The notes under the pieces: model-generated
The model's database searches: none
Seen by the model: the letters and a program-made list of their open reading frames with translations, nothing else
Told to the model about the DNA's origin: nothing
In this document: in pieces, positions 8,370 through 17,146 of the stretch
Numbering within the stretch: position 1 is the first letter of the stretch
How the letters are laid out: the number at the start of each line of letters is the position of its first letter
Program-made: the position numbers and the translations under genes
Source: Planktotalea sp.
GTDB taxonomy: Bacteria; Pseudomonadota; Alphaproteobacteria; Rhodobacterales; Rhodobacteraceae
Assembly: GCF_018607995.1 (NCBI RefSeq)
Contig: NZ_JABBAL010000033.1
Location: forward strand, 1 to 49,313
Direction of reading: 5' to 3'
Length of the DNA: 49,313 nucleotides

Positions 8370-9146
8370 TCACTTATTTATAGTGGGGTCTAAGTCTTGT
8401 CCGGACACGCCAAGGCCGGAATAGCCAATTAAATCCTTGATCGTCAGTTCTTCGTCACGTTTTTCAAAGACTTTGATGTATTCGACCATCGTGTTTGAAT
8501 GCTCTCTCATCACCCCTTCCGCGCGCACGGCGTCGCCGCTTTGGATCGCTTCAAAAATCACTTTGTGCTGAGAATTACCAATTTTGAGGCGGAACAAGGA
8601 GCGTTCGATCCCGTCAGCTGTGGAAAGGACTTGTCGATCAAACATCATCGCGCCGACCTCAAGCATGGGTAGGTGGCTGATCCTGCTACATGTGAAGCCG
8701 ACGAAGTCATTGCCGCACCCATCGAGGATTGTTTTGTGAAAGACTGCGTTCTGACTTTGCATGGCACGCAACGAGGTGTCATCCATTTTACCGGCGTTAA
8801 TGAGGTGATCAATTTCTTCTATGGCGGCTTCCAAGTTGGGCATTACATTGTGTCGTCCCGGAGATTGAGACATGAGCCGCGCTGCGAGGCTTTCTAGGTG
8901 CCCGCGTACAAGAACTGCTTGCAAAATGTCAGCAACTTTGGGGGCGTTTACGAAATATCCGCGACCTTCAGAACGACGAATAAGCCCCTCATGTTCTAGC
9001 ATACGCAATGCAAGGCGAACCGGGGTCCGAGAAACATTGTGCGTATCGCAGAGCCGCGCTTCGGAAAGACGCTCTTTCTCCCCATACGTGCCAAGAATGA
9101 TGTCGTTGCGAATTTGGGCTGCGAGTTCTGTATCTATAGATTCCAT
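8370..9146 (-). CDS. GntR-family transcriptional regulator with FCD domain
   Basis: The 258-residue protein has a winged helix-turn-helix at residues about 10-70 (ARLCDTHNVSRTPVRLALRM, then EGLIRR) and an FCD ligand domain from about 75 to 225 with the family's scattered metal-binding His residues (FHKTIL, HKVIF, REHS). It belongs to the FadR/VanR side of GntR regulators, usually repressors released by a small organic acid or related metabolite. A perfect palindrome TTTGGGATCCCAAA lies 18-31 nt before its start codon, and near-identical sites stand before the other three units of the region, so I infer that it is the regional regulator and represses itself. It is divergent from the aldehyde dehydrogenase operon. 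Confidence 0.85.
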   Translation of the reverse strand: MESIDTELAAQIRNDIILGTYGEKERLSEARLCDTHNVSRTPVRLALRMLEHEGLIRRSEGRGYFVNAPKVADILQAVLVRGHLESLAARLMSQSPGRHNVMPNLEAAIEEIDHLINAGKMDDTSLRAMQSQNAVFHKTILDGCGNDFVGFTCSRISHLPMLEVGAMMFDRQVLSTADGIERSLFRLKIGNSQHKVIFEAIQSGDAVRAEGVMREHSNTMVEYIKVFEKRDEELTIKDLIGYSGLGVSGQDLDPTINK

Positions 9147-9163
9147 AGCGCATATTCACGATA

Positions 9164-9177
9164 TTTGGGATCCCAAA
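9164..9177. promoter_or_regulatory. Predicted GntR operator 1
   Basis: Perfect 14-bp palindrome TTTGGGATCCCAAA, 18-31 nt upstream of the GntR start. It is identical to the site at 28178. The position fits autoregulation. Confidence 0.7.
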
Positions 9178-9225
9178 GTCAAGCGAGTTCGGTTTGACGG
9201 GTTTGTTTGGGAAATTTTGGCTTGA

Positions 9226-9239
9226 TTTGGGATCCTTTA
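9226..9239. promoter_or_regulatory. Predicted GntR operator 2
   Basis: TTTGGGATCCTTTA, an imperfect copy of the palindrome, centred 62 bp from operator 1 (about six helical turns). Confidence 0.6.
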
Positions 9240-9298
9240 TTGGCGATATTTGGTGTGAAAGCTCGCGGAATCGTCTGGAAAATACGCTGGGCGCGGCA

Positions 9299-9312
9299 TT
9301 TGGGATCCTAAA
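9299..9312. promoter_or_regulatory. Predicted GntR operator 3
   Basis: TTTGGGATCCTAAA, one base from perfect symmetry, 60 nt upstream of the aldehyde dehydrogenase start and centred 73 bp (about seven turns) from operator 2. Confidence 0.65.
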
Positions 9313-9371
9313 TAAGCGTAAATAGATCACGCGAGCCACTAGTAGAACTGAAAGAAGCGGGAGCCTCACGT

Positions 9372-10811
9372 ATGGACGGTCAGACTGGCATGAAAACTCT
9401 AAAGCATTTCATTGATGGTCAATGGCCTAGTGCAAGTGACGCCGGAACATTCGAGGTGTTGAACCCACTTGACGACAGTCTGTATGCAAATGCAGCCAAA
9501 GGTACTTCGCATGATGTTTTCAGCGCTGTAGCGGCAGCGAAAAAAGCGTTTCCAGGGTTTAAAGAAACAACTCCGACAGAGCGCGAGCGTTGGCTTTTGC
9601 GCATCGCTGAGATCATGGAGACCCGTCAGAAAGATTTGGTAGATTGCTTGATCGACGAGATCGGCTCACCAGTGTCCAAAGCGATGTTCGAGTTCACCAA
9701 GGGTCTGACGATGATCCGCGCAGCAGCCGGCATGTGCCGCAATGTGCGCGGAGAGACAATCCCGTCCGACCGCCCTGGCACATTCTCTATGTCGATCCGT
9801 GAACCGCTCGGTGTGGTTGCAGTCATTACTCCTTTTAACGTGCCTTTGATTAAAACGACCCGGCTTGTGGCGAATGCATTGGCGGTGGGAAACACGGTTG
9901 TTCATCTTCCTTCCGAAATGGCACCGCACCTGAGCTTGATTTTTGCGGAGATTGTCGCGGAAGCGGGTGTGCCAGCAGGGGCTTATAATGTGGTAACAGG
10001 TATGGGCGCAGAGATTGGTGATGATCTGACCAGTCATAATGATGTTAGTTTTGTGACCTTCACGGGCTCCACTGTAGTTGGCCAACACATCAACGAAATT
10101 TGCGCCAAGAACAAAACACCGAGCACGCTGGAGCTAGGTGGCAAAAGCCCAACAGTCGTCTTGGCCGATGCGGATCTTGATAAGGTGATGCCGCTCGCTG
10201 CGCGCTCAATCTTCATGTTCGCTGGCCAAGCTTGCATTGGGTCGAGTCGCTTTTACGTCGAACGGCCGATCTACGAAGAGTTCGTCAAACGCTTTACCAT
10301 GATTTGCGGAAAAGTGGGCATGGGGGATTTGCGTGATCCCAACACGGTGATTGCGCCGATTATTTCAGATCGCCAACGCCAGCGCGTCAAAGATCACATC
10401 GCAGATGCCGTGGCCAAAGGTGCAACGCTCGCAGCAGGTGGCGAATGGGAAGGCAATCGTTGCCAGCCTACATTGCTCACGGATGTGTCGGAAGAAATGA
10501 TCTTATGTCGCTCGGAAACCTTTGGCCCTGTGACATCGATTTATCCAATCGATAGCTATGAAGAAGGCTTGGAAAAAGCCAATGACACTGAATACGGCCT
10601 TTCCTCTGCGATCTTCACGAAAGACATCGACAAAGCCTTCCACTTCGCGCGCAACATCTGCGCCGGCATGTGCCACATTAACGGTCCAACCATCCACGAT
10701 GAAGCGCACGTGCCATTTGGCGGCAACGGTGAAAGCGGCGTAGGTCGTGAAGGCACGGATGCGGATATGGAAGCGATGACAGAACTCAAATGGGTCACGG
10801 TGCAGCTATGA
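9372..10811 (+). CDS. Aldehyde dehydrogenase family protein
   Basis: A 479-residue NAD(P)-dependent aldehyde dehydrogenase. The general base Glu is in LELGGKSP (about residue 255), the nucleophilic Cys in GQACIGSSR (288), and the oxyanion Asn in TPFNVPL (156). One oddity: the usual K-P-S-E cofactor-contact segment reads H-L-P-S-E (residues 178-182), so the conserved Lys is a Leu. It is the first gene of a five-gene operon, with the ribosome site GGGAG 8 nt before ATG and predicted GntR operators just upstream. Oxidation of an aldehyde released in the pathway is the likely role; the substrate is unknown. Its stop overlaps the next start (ATGA). Confidence 0.87.
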   Translation: MDGQTGMKTLKHFIDGQWPSASDAGTFEVLNPLDDSLYANAAKGTSHDVFSAVAAAKKAFPGFKETTPTERERWLLRIAEIMETRQKDLVDCLIDEIGSPVSKAMFEFTKGLTMIRAAAGMCRNVRGETIPSDRPGTFSMSIREPLGVVAVITPFNVPLIKTTRLVANALAVGNTVVHLPSEMAPHLSLIFAEIVAEAGVPAGAYNVVTGMGAEIGDDLTSHNDVSFVTFTGSTVVGQHINEICAKNKTPSTLELGGKSPTVVLADADLDKVMPLAARSIFMFAGQACIGSSRFYVERPIYEEFVKRFTMICGKVGMGDLRDPNTVIAPIISDRQRQRVKDHIADAVAKGATLAAGGEWEGNRCQPTLLTDVSEEMILCRSETFGPVTSIYPIDSYEEGLEKANDTEYGLSSAIFTKDIDKAFHFARNICAGMCHINGPTIHDEAHVPFGGNGESGVGREGTDADMEAMTELKWVTVQL

Positions 10812-11626
10812 CGTTTACACTTTATCACCACGGATCGTCCGTTTGCGCCGCTAAAGTGCGCTTTGCTATGGCTGAGAAAGGTCTGGATTGGGATGGTGTC
10901 TATATCGACATACTCGCGGGCGAGCAGTTCGAGCCAGAGTATCAAAAGATAAACCCGAAGTCGGTTGTGCCAACGCTTGTGCACGATGATCTGGTAATCC
11001 CTGACAGCACTGTGATCGTCGAATATCTCGATCAGATCGCGCCGGAAACATCTGTGCATCCCACGGATCCTTACCTACGCGCTCAGGTGCGTTATTGGAC
11101 CAAGGCTGTGGACGAAGACCTGCATCCGGCGTGTGGTGCCATGACCTTCCTTTGCTCGCACCGTCACACGGTTCTGCGCAAACTTGGCAAAGAAGGCACT
11201 GAAAAGTTCCTTGCCTCCACGCCAGAGTTCTCCGTAACCTCCGATTGGAAAAGCTTCAAAGACGCGATCATTCGGCACGGTTTTGAGGCACCCGGCGCGC
11301 TTGAGAAGGTCAAACTCTATGACAGCTATCTCTTCAAGATGGAGAAAGCGCTCGAGGGTAATGACTGGCTTGTGGGCAATACGTTCACCATCGCGGATAT
11401 CGCGCTCACGCCCTACGTCAACCGTCTCGCGATGATGTCGATGCGCGGCATGTGGGAGGGCGGACGCCTGCCCAATGTGGAGCGCTGGTTCAATGCGATC
11501 GAGGCGCGAGAACACTTCAAGCCGTGCTTCATTGATTGGGTTCCAGAAGATCTGACCAATGATCTGCGTGAGAACGGCAAAATGAGCTGGCCAGAGGTCG
11601 CAGAGATCCTTGAGATCGCAATTTAA
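10808..11626 (+). CDS. Glutathione S-transferase, LigF/beta-etherase-like
   Basis: The 272-residue protein has a thioredoxin-like N-terminal domain (TLYHHGSSVCAAKVRFAMAE, then INPKSVVPTLV and the glutathione-contact pair in PDSTVIVEYL) and an all-helical C-terminal domain with WLVGNTFTIADIALTP. The order of motifs, including DPYLRAQVRYWTKAVDE, resembles LigF, a glutathione-dependent beta-aryl etherase. I infer thiolytic cleavage of an ether or other displacement by glutathione in the cytoplasm. ATG at 10808 overlaps the stop of the dehydrogenase as ATGA, so I choose it over an in-frame ATG six codons upstream. A second related transferase lies at 17689. LigF-like specificity is a similarity, not a proof. 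Confidence 0.8.
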   Translation: MTFTLYHHGSSVCAAKVRFAMAEKGLDWDGVYIDILAGEQFEPEYQKINPKSVVPTLVHDDLVIPDSTVIVEYLDQIAPETSVHPTDPYLRAQVRYWTKAVDEDLHPACGAMTFLCSHRHTVLRKLGKEGTEKFLASTPEFSVTSDWKSFKDAIIRHGFEAPGALEKVKLYDSYLFKMEKALEGNDWLVGNTFTIADIALTPYVNRLAMMSMRGMWEGGRLPNVERWFNAIEAREHFKPCFIDWVPEDLTNDLRENGKMSWPEVAEILEIAI

Positions 11627-11650
11627 GCATAGAATGTAGGGAGAGAGATT

Positions 11651-12409
11651 ATGGGTCGACTGATCGGAAAAACCGCAGCCATCACGGGTGGTGCGCGTGG
11701 CATCGGCGCAGAATATGCGAAGAAACTGGCCTCTGAGGGTGCCAATGTCATCGTCACGGATATTCTTGACCCCGCTGAGGTGGTCGCTGAAATTAATGCA
11801 GCCGGTGGTGGCAAAGCCGTTGGCATGGTCGTGGATGTGACATTGGATGATGATCTGAACGCGATGGTAGCAAAGGCCGAAAGCGAATTTGGCGCGCTTA
11901 ACATCGTCATCAACAATGCGGGCCTGTTTGCAAACTTAGAGCTAAAGCCGTTCTTCCAGATCGACAATGACGAATTTGATAAGGTCATGACGATCAACGC
12001 GCGCTCTATCCATCAATCGACCAAAGCAGCGCTGCCAGCATTGGTGCGCGCGGGTGGTGGCAAGATCGTCAATATCGCATCTGGCACATTCTATTATGGC
12101 CCTCCCGGCTTGTCGCATTACACCGCGTCCAAAGCGGCTGTGATCGGTTTGACCCGTGGCCATGCGCGCGAGCTGGGTGACAAGAACATTCAAATCAATG
12201 CGATTGCCGTCGGCCTGACGGAAAGCAGCTCGATCCGCGACAATGACAAATGGGACCGCGCACGCGCACCCACCGTCGATTCCCGTTCGATCAAGCGCGA
12301 AATGGTGCCCGAGGATCTGCTTGGAACGCTGGTGTTCTTGTGCTCCTCTGACAGCGACTTCATCACAGGCCAGACGATCAACGTCGATGGCGGCAAGATT
12401 AACCTGTAA
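11651..12409 (+). CDS. Short-chain dehydrogenase/reductase (SDR)
   Basis: A classical SDR of 252 residues: cofactor loop TGGARGIG (12-19), acidic TDI after the second strand suggesting NAD(H) preference, INNAG (about 87-91), and the catalytic triad Ser144, Tyr157 and Lys161 (SHYTASK). The C-terminus ends in the usual FITGQTINVDGG. It would oxidise an alcohol or reduce a ketone. Together with the glutathione transferases and aldehyde dehydrogenase it recalls the LigD-LigF-LigG logic of bacterial beta-aryl ether breakdown, where an SDR oxidises the carbinol before thiolytic ether cleavage; this is inference. GGGAGAGAG precedes the start. It sits 24 nt after the transferase and 5 nt before the sulfatase. 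Confidence 0.87.
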   Translation: MGRLIGKTAAITGGARGIGAEYAKKLASEGANVIVTDILDPAEVVAEINAAGGGKAVGMVVDVTLDDDLNAMVAKAESEFGALNIVINNAGLFANLELKPFFQIDNDEFDKVMTINARSIHQSTKAALPALVRAGGGKIVNIASGTFYYGPPGLSHYTASKAAVIGLTRGHARELGDKNIQINAIAVGLTESSSIRDNDKWDRARAPTVDSRSIKREMVPEDLLGTLVFLCSSDSDFITGQTINVDGGKINL

Positions 12410-12414
12410 AACTT

Positions 12415-14052
12415 ATGTCACAGCGCAAAAACATCCTCTTCATCATGTGCGATCAGTTGCGCTATGACTATCTGTCGTGTGCGGGTCACAAGTCCTTGCA
12501 CACGCCCAATATCGACAGCTTGGCAGAGCGCGGCGTGCGCTTTTCCAACGCTTATGTGCAATCCCCAATTTGTGGCCCCAGCCGAATGAGCACTTATACA
12601 GGGCGCTATCCATCCTCGCACGGAGCGACCGCGAATTTCGTGCCTTTGCGCGTGGGAGAGCGAAACATTGGCGATCATCTCAAGCCTTTGGGAATGCGTC
12701 CTGTTTTAGTGGGCAAGACCCACATGATCCCCGATCAGGAAGGGATGAAGCGCCTCGGCATTGATCCTGCCAGCCCACTTGGTGTGCATCATTCGCAGAT
12801 TGGTTTTGAGCCCTATGAGCGCGATGACGGCATTCATCCCGACGTGGTTCTGAAGCCGAATGTGGCCTATAATAATTACCTTAAGGATCGTGGCTACGAC
12901 GATCACGAGAACCCGTGGCACTGGGCTGCGAACTCGGTTGAGCGCGGTGATGAAATTCGTTCGGGTTTCTTTAACGATGTGGCTCAGCTCCCTGCGCGGG
13001 TGAGCGATGAAGAGTCTGAAACGCCCTACATGACCCGTCGCGCGATGCAGTTTCTGGAAGAGGATGACGGCGAACAACCGTGGCTCCTCCACCTGAGTTA
13101 TATCAAGCCGCATTGGCCCTACATTGCGCCTGCGCCTTACAATGATATGTACTCGGCTGCGGACGTTCAGGACGTGCACAGCTCTGATAAAGAGCGCGAG
13201 AACACCAATCCCCTAGCGCAACATTTCCAAGAGCGGATTTGCGGGCGCACCTTCTCGAAAGAAGAGGCGCGCGAGACGGTGATCCCCGCCTATATGGGGT
13301 TGATCAAGCAGATTGATGACCAGCTTGGTGTGCTTTTTGAATTCATGGAGCAGAAGGATCTGATGCAGGACACGATGATAGTGTTCACTTCGGATCATGG
13401 CGAGTATTTTGGCGATCATTGGATGGGGGATAAGGATTTCTTCCATGATCCCGCCGTGAAAGTGCCGCTGATTATCGCGGATCCAGATCCAGCTTGTGAC
13501 GCGACGCGCGGTACGGTTCAGAATGCGCCAGTTGAGTCGATTGATCTGCTGCCGACCTTCATCGAGTATGCGGGTGGTGAGGTGCTAAAGCACATCCTTG
13601 ATGGGCAGTCCTTGATGCCCTTGCTGCAAGGCAATGAAGTGCCTTGGCGCGAGTACGTGGTCAGCGAATACGACTATTTCCAACAAACGTTCAGTCCCAA
13701 AACGGGACGCGAACCGCTCGAGTGTCGCATCTACATGATTAAGAACGAGCGCTGGAAATACATCCACGCACCGGGTTATGCGCCAATGCTGTTTGATTTG
13801 GAAAGCGATCCTGACGAGTTCATCGATCTGGGTAGTTCAGATGCGCATGCAGATGCGCGTCAGCAGATGCATTACGCTTTGGCCGATTGGTCGCTTCAGT
13901 ACCGTCAGCGCGAAACGATATCGGAGGCACGCGCGGAGCAAATGGTCGGCCTTGAGGATAAGTTTGGCGTTTTGATCGGCTATTGGGACGAGAGCGATGT
14001 AAAACCGCCTGCGACCGCGCCGGACTATGCAGCCGGCCCAAAAGCGCATTAA
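12415..14052 (+). CDS. Type I (formylglycine) sulfatase, cytoplasmic
   Basis: A 545-residue sulfatase of the alkaline-phosphatase superfamily. Metal ligands are expected in IMCDQLRYD near the start and in TSDHGEYFGDH (about 320-330). The activation motif CGPSR (residues 53-57), followed by GRYPSSHG, is the Cys-type site converted to formylglycine, so the enzyme should hydrolyse sulfate esters. There is no signal peptide, which implies intracellular action on an imported substrate; most polysaccharide sulfatases are exported. No formylglycine-generating enzyme is encoded in this window. The substrate is not identifiable; the operon suggests an organosulfate that is also attacked by an SDR and a glutathione transferase. 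Confidence 0.88.
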   Translation: MSQRKNILFIMCDQLRYDYLSCAGHKSLHTPNIDSLAERGVRFSNAYVQSPICGPSRMSTYTGRYPSSHGATANFVPLRVGERNIGDHLKPLGMRPVLVGKTHMIPDQEGMKRLGIDPASPLGVHHSQIGFEPYERDDGIHPDVVLKPNVAYNNYLKDRGYDDHENPWHWAANSVERGDEIRSGFFNDVAQLPARVSDEESETPYMTRRAMQFLEEDDGEQPWLLHLSYIKPHWPYIAPAPYNDMYSAADVQDVHSSDKERENTNPLAQHFQERICGRTFSKEEARETVIPAYMGLIKQIDDQLGVLFEFMEQKDLMQDTMIVFTSDHGEYFGDHWMGDKDFFHDPAVKVPLIIADPDPACDATRGTVQNAPVESIDLLPTFIEYAGGEVLKHILDGQSLMPLLQGNEVPWREYVVSEYDYFQQTFSPKTGREPLECRIYMIKNERWKYIHAPGYAPMLFDLESDPDEFIDLGSSDAHADARQQMHYALADWSLQYRQRETISEARAEQMVGLEDKFGVLIGYWDESDVKPPATAPDYAAGPKAH

Positions 14053-14093
14053 GCCAACAAAATTTACACGATCTAAAAGGAAGAATTTGAGAC

Positions 14094-15275
14094 ATGGCTT
14101 ATCTTGGCGAAGACATCATTGGCACAAGTGCTCAGGCACCGTTTTTCAAGGTCGCAAACGCGGATGAGATAGGGATCAAAGCGCCCGAAAACCGCATTGG
14201 CGATGCGGATCGCACCTGGGTGCGCTCGTTCAGCGGGTTCCAGAAAGAAGCATTGGTGCGCTCTGCCAAGACGGGCGATACATGGCGTTTTGTGAGTGAT
14301 GAAGGGCCATATCTGAACGGTCACGACGCGGCCTGTTGTCCGCTCGCGTTTCTGTCGTGCGGCATGGCCGCGAGCTACATGAACGAGATCATGGCATTGG
14401 CCGAGCAACAGGGTGTGGAGATCCGTAAGCTCAAGCTTATTCAGGACAATTATTACACGATGAATGGTTCGATGATGAAGCGCACCATGGTTGGTGGCGC
14501 GGAAAATATCGAGCTTCAGGTTGAAATTGATTGCGACCTCGACGACGCTGCGTTGAATGAGTTTCTGGTGAACGCGACCTATGCGTCCCCGCTGAATGGG
14601 TTGATGCGCGGGCAGATTGAGAGCCTCTTTAAGCTGTCCAAGAATGGCGCTGAATTGAACACTGGCGAAGCGCTGGAACTCGATGGTGCTCTCTTGCCTG
14701 ATCCGGGCGATCACTTTGCCAAGGCCACGCCGACAGAGGCAGCTGATGGCTTGATGAGCAAGGTTGGTCCAACGCCCAAGAAAGACGTGAACGGCGGAAC
14801 AGCTACCAACGCCTCTTCGTTAAGTGATGAGCAAAACCGCCGCCTTAACATCGGTGCTGTCGCGGAACTACGCGAAGACGGGATCAAGCAAATCCAGCAA
14901 ATGCAGTATTCACCCTACGGGACGTCCTTCATGCTTCTCAGTTCCGAAGATGGCCGCGCGCCTGACGCAAATACACTGATTTCCGCGGGCATTGGGTTTT
15001 GCTTTATGACCCAATTCGGGCGTTTTGTTTCTATGCTGAAGCTCGATCTCCCTGACTACCGCATCGTACAAGATACGCATTTTAGCCTAGGTGGTGCGAG
15101 CGGAGGCACGGGAAAAGCGGGCAGCGCGGATCCGATTGAAACGCATGTCTATCTGGAAACTTCTGAGAGCGACGAGAACGCGCAAGAGATGCTCGATATT
15201 TCAGAAAAGACCTGCTTCCTGCATGCGTTCTGCAAGACGGACCTCAAGACCAAACTAAAGATCAAACGCGTTTGA
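14094..15275 (+). CDS. Double-domain OsmC-like protein
   Basis: The 393-residue protein appears to hold two OsmC/Ohr folds. The first (about residues 60-190) has DAACCPLAFLSCGMAASYM, where the Cys residues sit at the place of an OsmC catalytic Cys, and a following helix. The second (about 245-393) has GRAPDANTLISAGIGFCFMT and FLHAFCKTDL. OsmC/Ohr proteins reduce organic hydroperoxides through paired thiols, and some relatives act in unrelated small-molecule reactions. It is the last gene of the dehydrogenase-transferase-SDR-sulfatase operon, 41 nt after the sulfatase, with AAGGAAG before ATG. A role in detoxification or in handling a glutathione adduct is possible but unproven. Confidence 0.7.
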   Translation: MAYLGEDIIGTSAQAPFFKVANADEIGIKAPENRIGDADRTWVRSFSGFQKEALVRSAKTGDTWRFVSDEGPYLNGHDAACCPLAFLSCGMAASYMNEIMALAEQQGVEIRKLKLIQDNYYTMNGSMMKRTMVGGAENIELQVEIDCDLDDAALNEFLVNATYASPLNGLMRGQIESLFKLSKNGAELNTGEALELDGALLPDPGDHFAKATPTEAADGLMSKVGPTPKKDVNGGTATNASSLSDEQNRRLNIGAVAELREDGIKQIQQMQYSPYGTSFMLLSSEDGRAPDANTLISAGIGFCFMTQFGRFVSMLKLDLPDYRIVQDTHFSLGGASGGTGKAGSADPIETHVYLETSESDENAQEMLDISEKTCFLHAFCKTDLKTKLKIKRV

Positions 15276-15295
15276 TTCTCAGCCTGATGTCTCGC

Positions 15296-15523
15296 TTAAA
15301 CAGCTGCGCGGCTCGCTTTTCTGCTTAGGTTCGACCATATAAGGTAAGTCACAAGCAAAACGAGCGGCACGAAGATGAAGAACGCCAGCCAGCCGGTCCA
15401 AATGTAGGGCTTTGATATCTCATTGCTTTTGAGTGCAAACGCGCTCAAATTGAGCAAGTAGAACGACGTGTATAGCAATGCATAGCCAAAGGCCGCAACG
15501 CAAAGGTAGCGGCGGCGTTTCAT
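15296..15523 (-). CDS. Small membrane protein, two predicted spans
   Basis: A 75-residue protein with two hydrophobic segments (about residues 8-30 and 41-64) and a basic C-terminus. It lies at the end of the TRAP unit running leftward from 19532. I recognise no family; an accessory to the transporter is possible because a similar small two-span protein accompanies the third TRAP operon (48452). Confidence 0.5.
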   Translation of the reverse strand: MKRRRYLCVAAFGYALLYTSFYLLNLSAFALKSNEISKPYIWTGWLAFFIFVPLVLLVTYLIWSNLSRKASRAAV

Positions 15524-15526
15524 CGA

Positions 15527-15712
15527 TCAACGTGGTCTGCGCCAGCCCGTGCGCCACATCACAAAAAGCGTGATCATCATAATGAGGGCGGAGAATTCAC
15601 CGCTGGGGTGTTGCAATTGGTTGATCGTTTTAGGATCGTCAGAGGAGTGTCCTACTACATCGGGATTGCAGGAACGCTTATGAGCGCCCAAAATGAATAG
15701 TGATGATCCCAA
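15527..15712 (-). CDS. Possible very small membrane protein
   Basis: The frame stops 3 nt before the start of the next small gene and ends with a short hydrophobic stretch followed by RTGWRRPR. The only upstream start is TTG at 15712; a start at the ATG ATG near 15583 would give about 18 residues. The start region lacks a clear ribosome site. Adjacency is the main argument that something is translated here. Confidence 0.25.
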   Translation of the reverse strand: MGSSLFILGAHKRSCNPDVVGHSSDDPKTINQLQHPSGEFSALIMMITLFVMWRTGWRRPR

Positions 15713-15784
15713 AGAAAACTGAGTGCAATCATGCTTGGTTCCTCATCTTTCCGGGTTGATCGTTTTGCAACAGTAACTTCGTAG

Positions 15785-17146
15785 CTACCTGCCGACCACG
15801 GCTTGCGGCAAGAACAATGCGATTTGCGGGAACACGATCAACAGTCCGATCATCGCTGCCATCGCGAACCAGAACGGCCAGATGCCGCGGAAGATCGTGC
15901 TCATTGGGACGTCTTGGGCGATGGATTTGACGATGAATACATTGATCCCAACGGGTGGGCTAATCATACCCATTTCGAGCACGATCACCACAATAATGCC
16001 GAACCAGATCAGATCCCATTCAAGTGCAACCGCGATGGGGATGACCACGGGGATGGTTAGTACGAGCATCGCCATGGCTTCTAGGAACATGCCAAGGAAC
16101 ATGTAGATCAGCACTACAATCAGCAGAATACCAATCTCGCCAATGGGCAGGGATGTCAGAATAACTACCAATTGCGCGGGTAGTTCTGTGAGCGACATGA
16201 AGGGGATAAACACAAATGCGCCAATGATAATCATAAAGATCGTGGCGGTAGCGTTCATCGTCTCCAAGATCACCTCTTTGGAGGCTTGCCAGTCTAGCGA
16301 GCGGCGCGAGAGAGCGACGATGAACGTGAGGAATGCGCCGACGGAAGAGGCTTCGACAGGGGTGAAAAAGCCTGTGTACATGCCGCCGATTGTGGCGAGC
16401 ACAACAGCGAGGATCGGCAATGCACGCACCAGTGAGGAGAGCCGTTCGGAGCGGCCAAAACGTGCGCCCCGAGGGCCTGCTTCTGGATTGCGAATGACCG
16501 CGAAATAAATCGCGCCAATGAATAAGAGCGTCAGGATGAGGCCCGGAAAAACCCCTGCCATGAACAGCCGTCCAATGGATTGCTCGGTTAGGACCGCATA
16601 GATAATCATGCCACCGGATGGTGGGATCAAGAAGCCAAGCGTGCCGCCCGCTGCGACGGATCCTGTGGCAAGGTTGTCCGCGTATTTGTACTTCTTCATT
16701 TCGGGCAGCGCGACGCGCCCCATCGTCACCGCCGATGCCAGCGAAGATCCTGAGAGTGCCGCGAAACCAGCGCAGGCGACAATCGTGGCCGAAGCCAGCC
16801 CGCCGCGCAAATGCCCCATCCAGCGATAGGCGGCGGAGAACAGATCGTTCGACATGCCAGATACGCCCGCGAGATTGCCCATGAGCACGAACATCGGAAT
16901 GACCAAGAGGTTGTAATTCGATGCTGCCTCGAACGTTTCTCCTGCGAGATTGGAATAGGCGATTTTGAGACCGCGCGCCCAAGTCTGATCCTCGGCCATG
17001 CCCACGGCCATGAACTTGTTTGCGTTCGCGATGATCGTGCCGATGAAGCCGACGCCAAGCATCGACAAGCCCACAGGCATGCGCAGGGCCAGCAGAACGA
17101 ACAGCGAAAGCAGGCCCAAGATGCCCAAAAGCGTGAGGCTGATCAT
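15785..17146 (-). CDS. TRAP transporter large permease (DctM family)
   Basis: A 453-residue, strongly hydrophobic protein with about 12 membrane segments and the DctM patterns ALSGSSLASAVTMGRVALPEM, GGTLGFLIPPSGG and GMISPPVGINVF, typical of the substrate-translocating subunit of tripartite ATP-independent (sodium-coupled) importers. It overlaps the small permease gene by 4 nt, and the two should form one membrane complex. The operon also includes a binding protein and a glutathione transferase, so the imported molecule is probably the substrate of the sulfatase/glutathione pathway; organic acids with a carboxylate are the usual TRAP cargo. Confidence 0.9.
   Translation of the reverse strand: MISLTLLGILGLLSLFVLLALRMPVGLSMLGVGFIGTIIANANKFMAVGMAEDQTWARGLKIAYSNLAGETFEAASNYNLLVIPMFVLMGNLAGVSGMSNDLFSAAYRWMGHLRGGLASATIVACAGFAALSGSSLASAVTMGRVALPEMKKYKYADNLATGSVAAGGTLGFLIPPSGGMIIYAVLTEQSIGRLFMAGVFPGLILTLLFIGAIYFAVIRNPEAGPRGARFGRSERLSSLVRALPILAVVLATIGGMYTGFFTPVEASSVGAFLTFIVALSRRSLDWQASKEVILETMNATATIFMIIIGAFVFIPFMSLTELPAQLVVILTSLPIGEIGILLIVVLIYMFLGMFLEAMAMLVLTIPVVIPIAVALEWDLIWFGIIVVIVLEMGMISPPVGINVFIVKSIAQDVPMSTIFRGIWPFWFAMAAMIGLLIVFPQIALFLPQAVVGR

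Noticed and set aside
15702..15716. Half operator (TTTGGGATC on the minus strand) near the small genes
   Set aside because: Only one half matches; the other half is unlike the palindrome, and it lies inside a doubtful frame.
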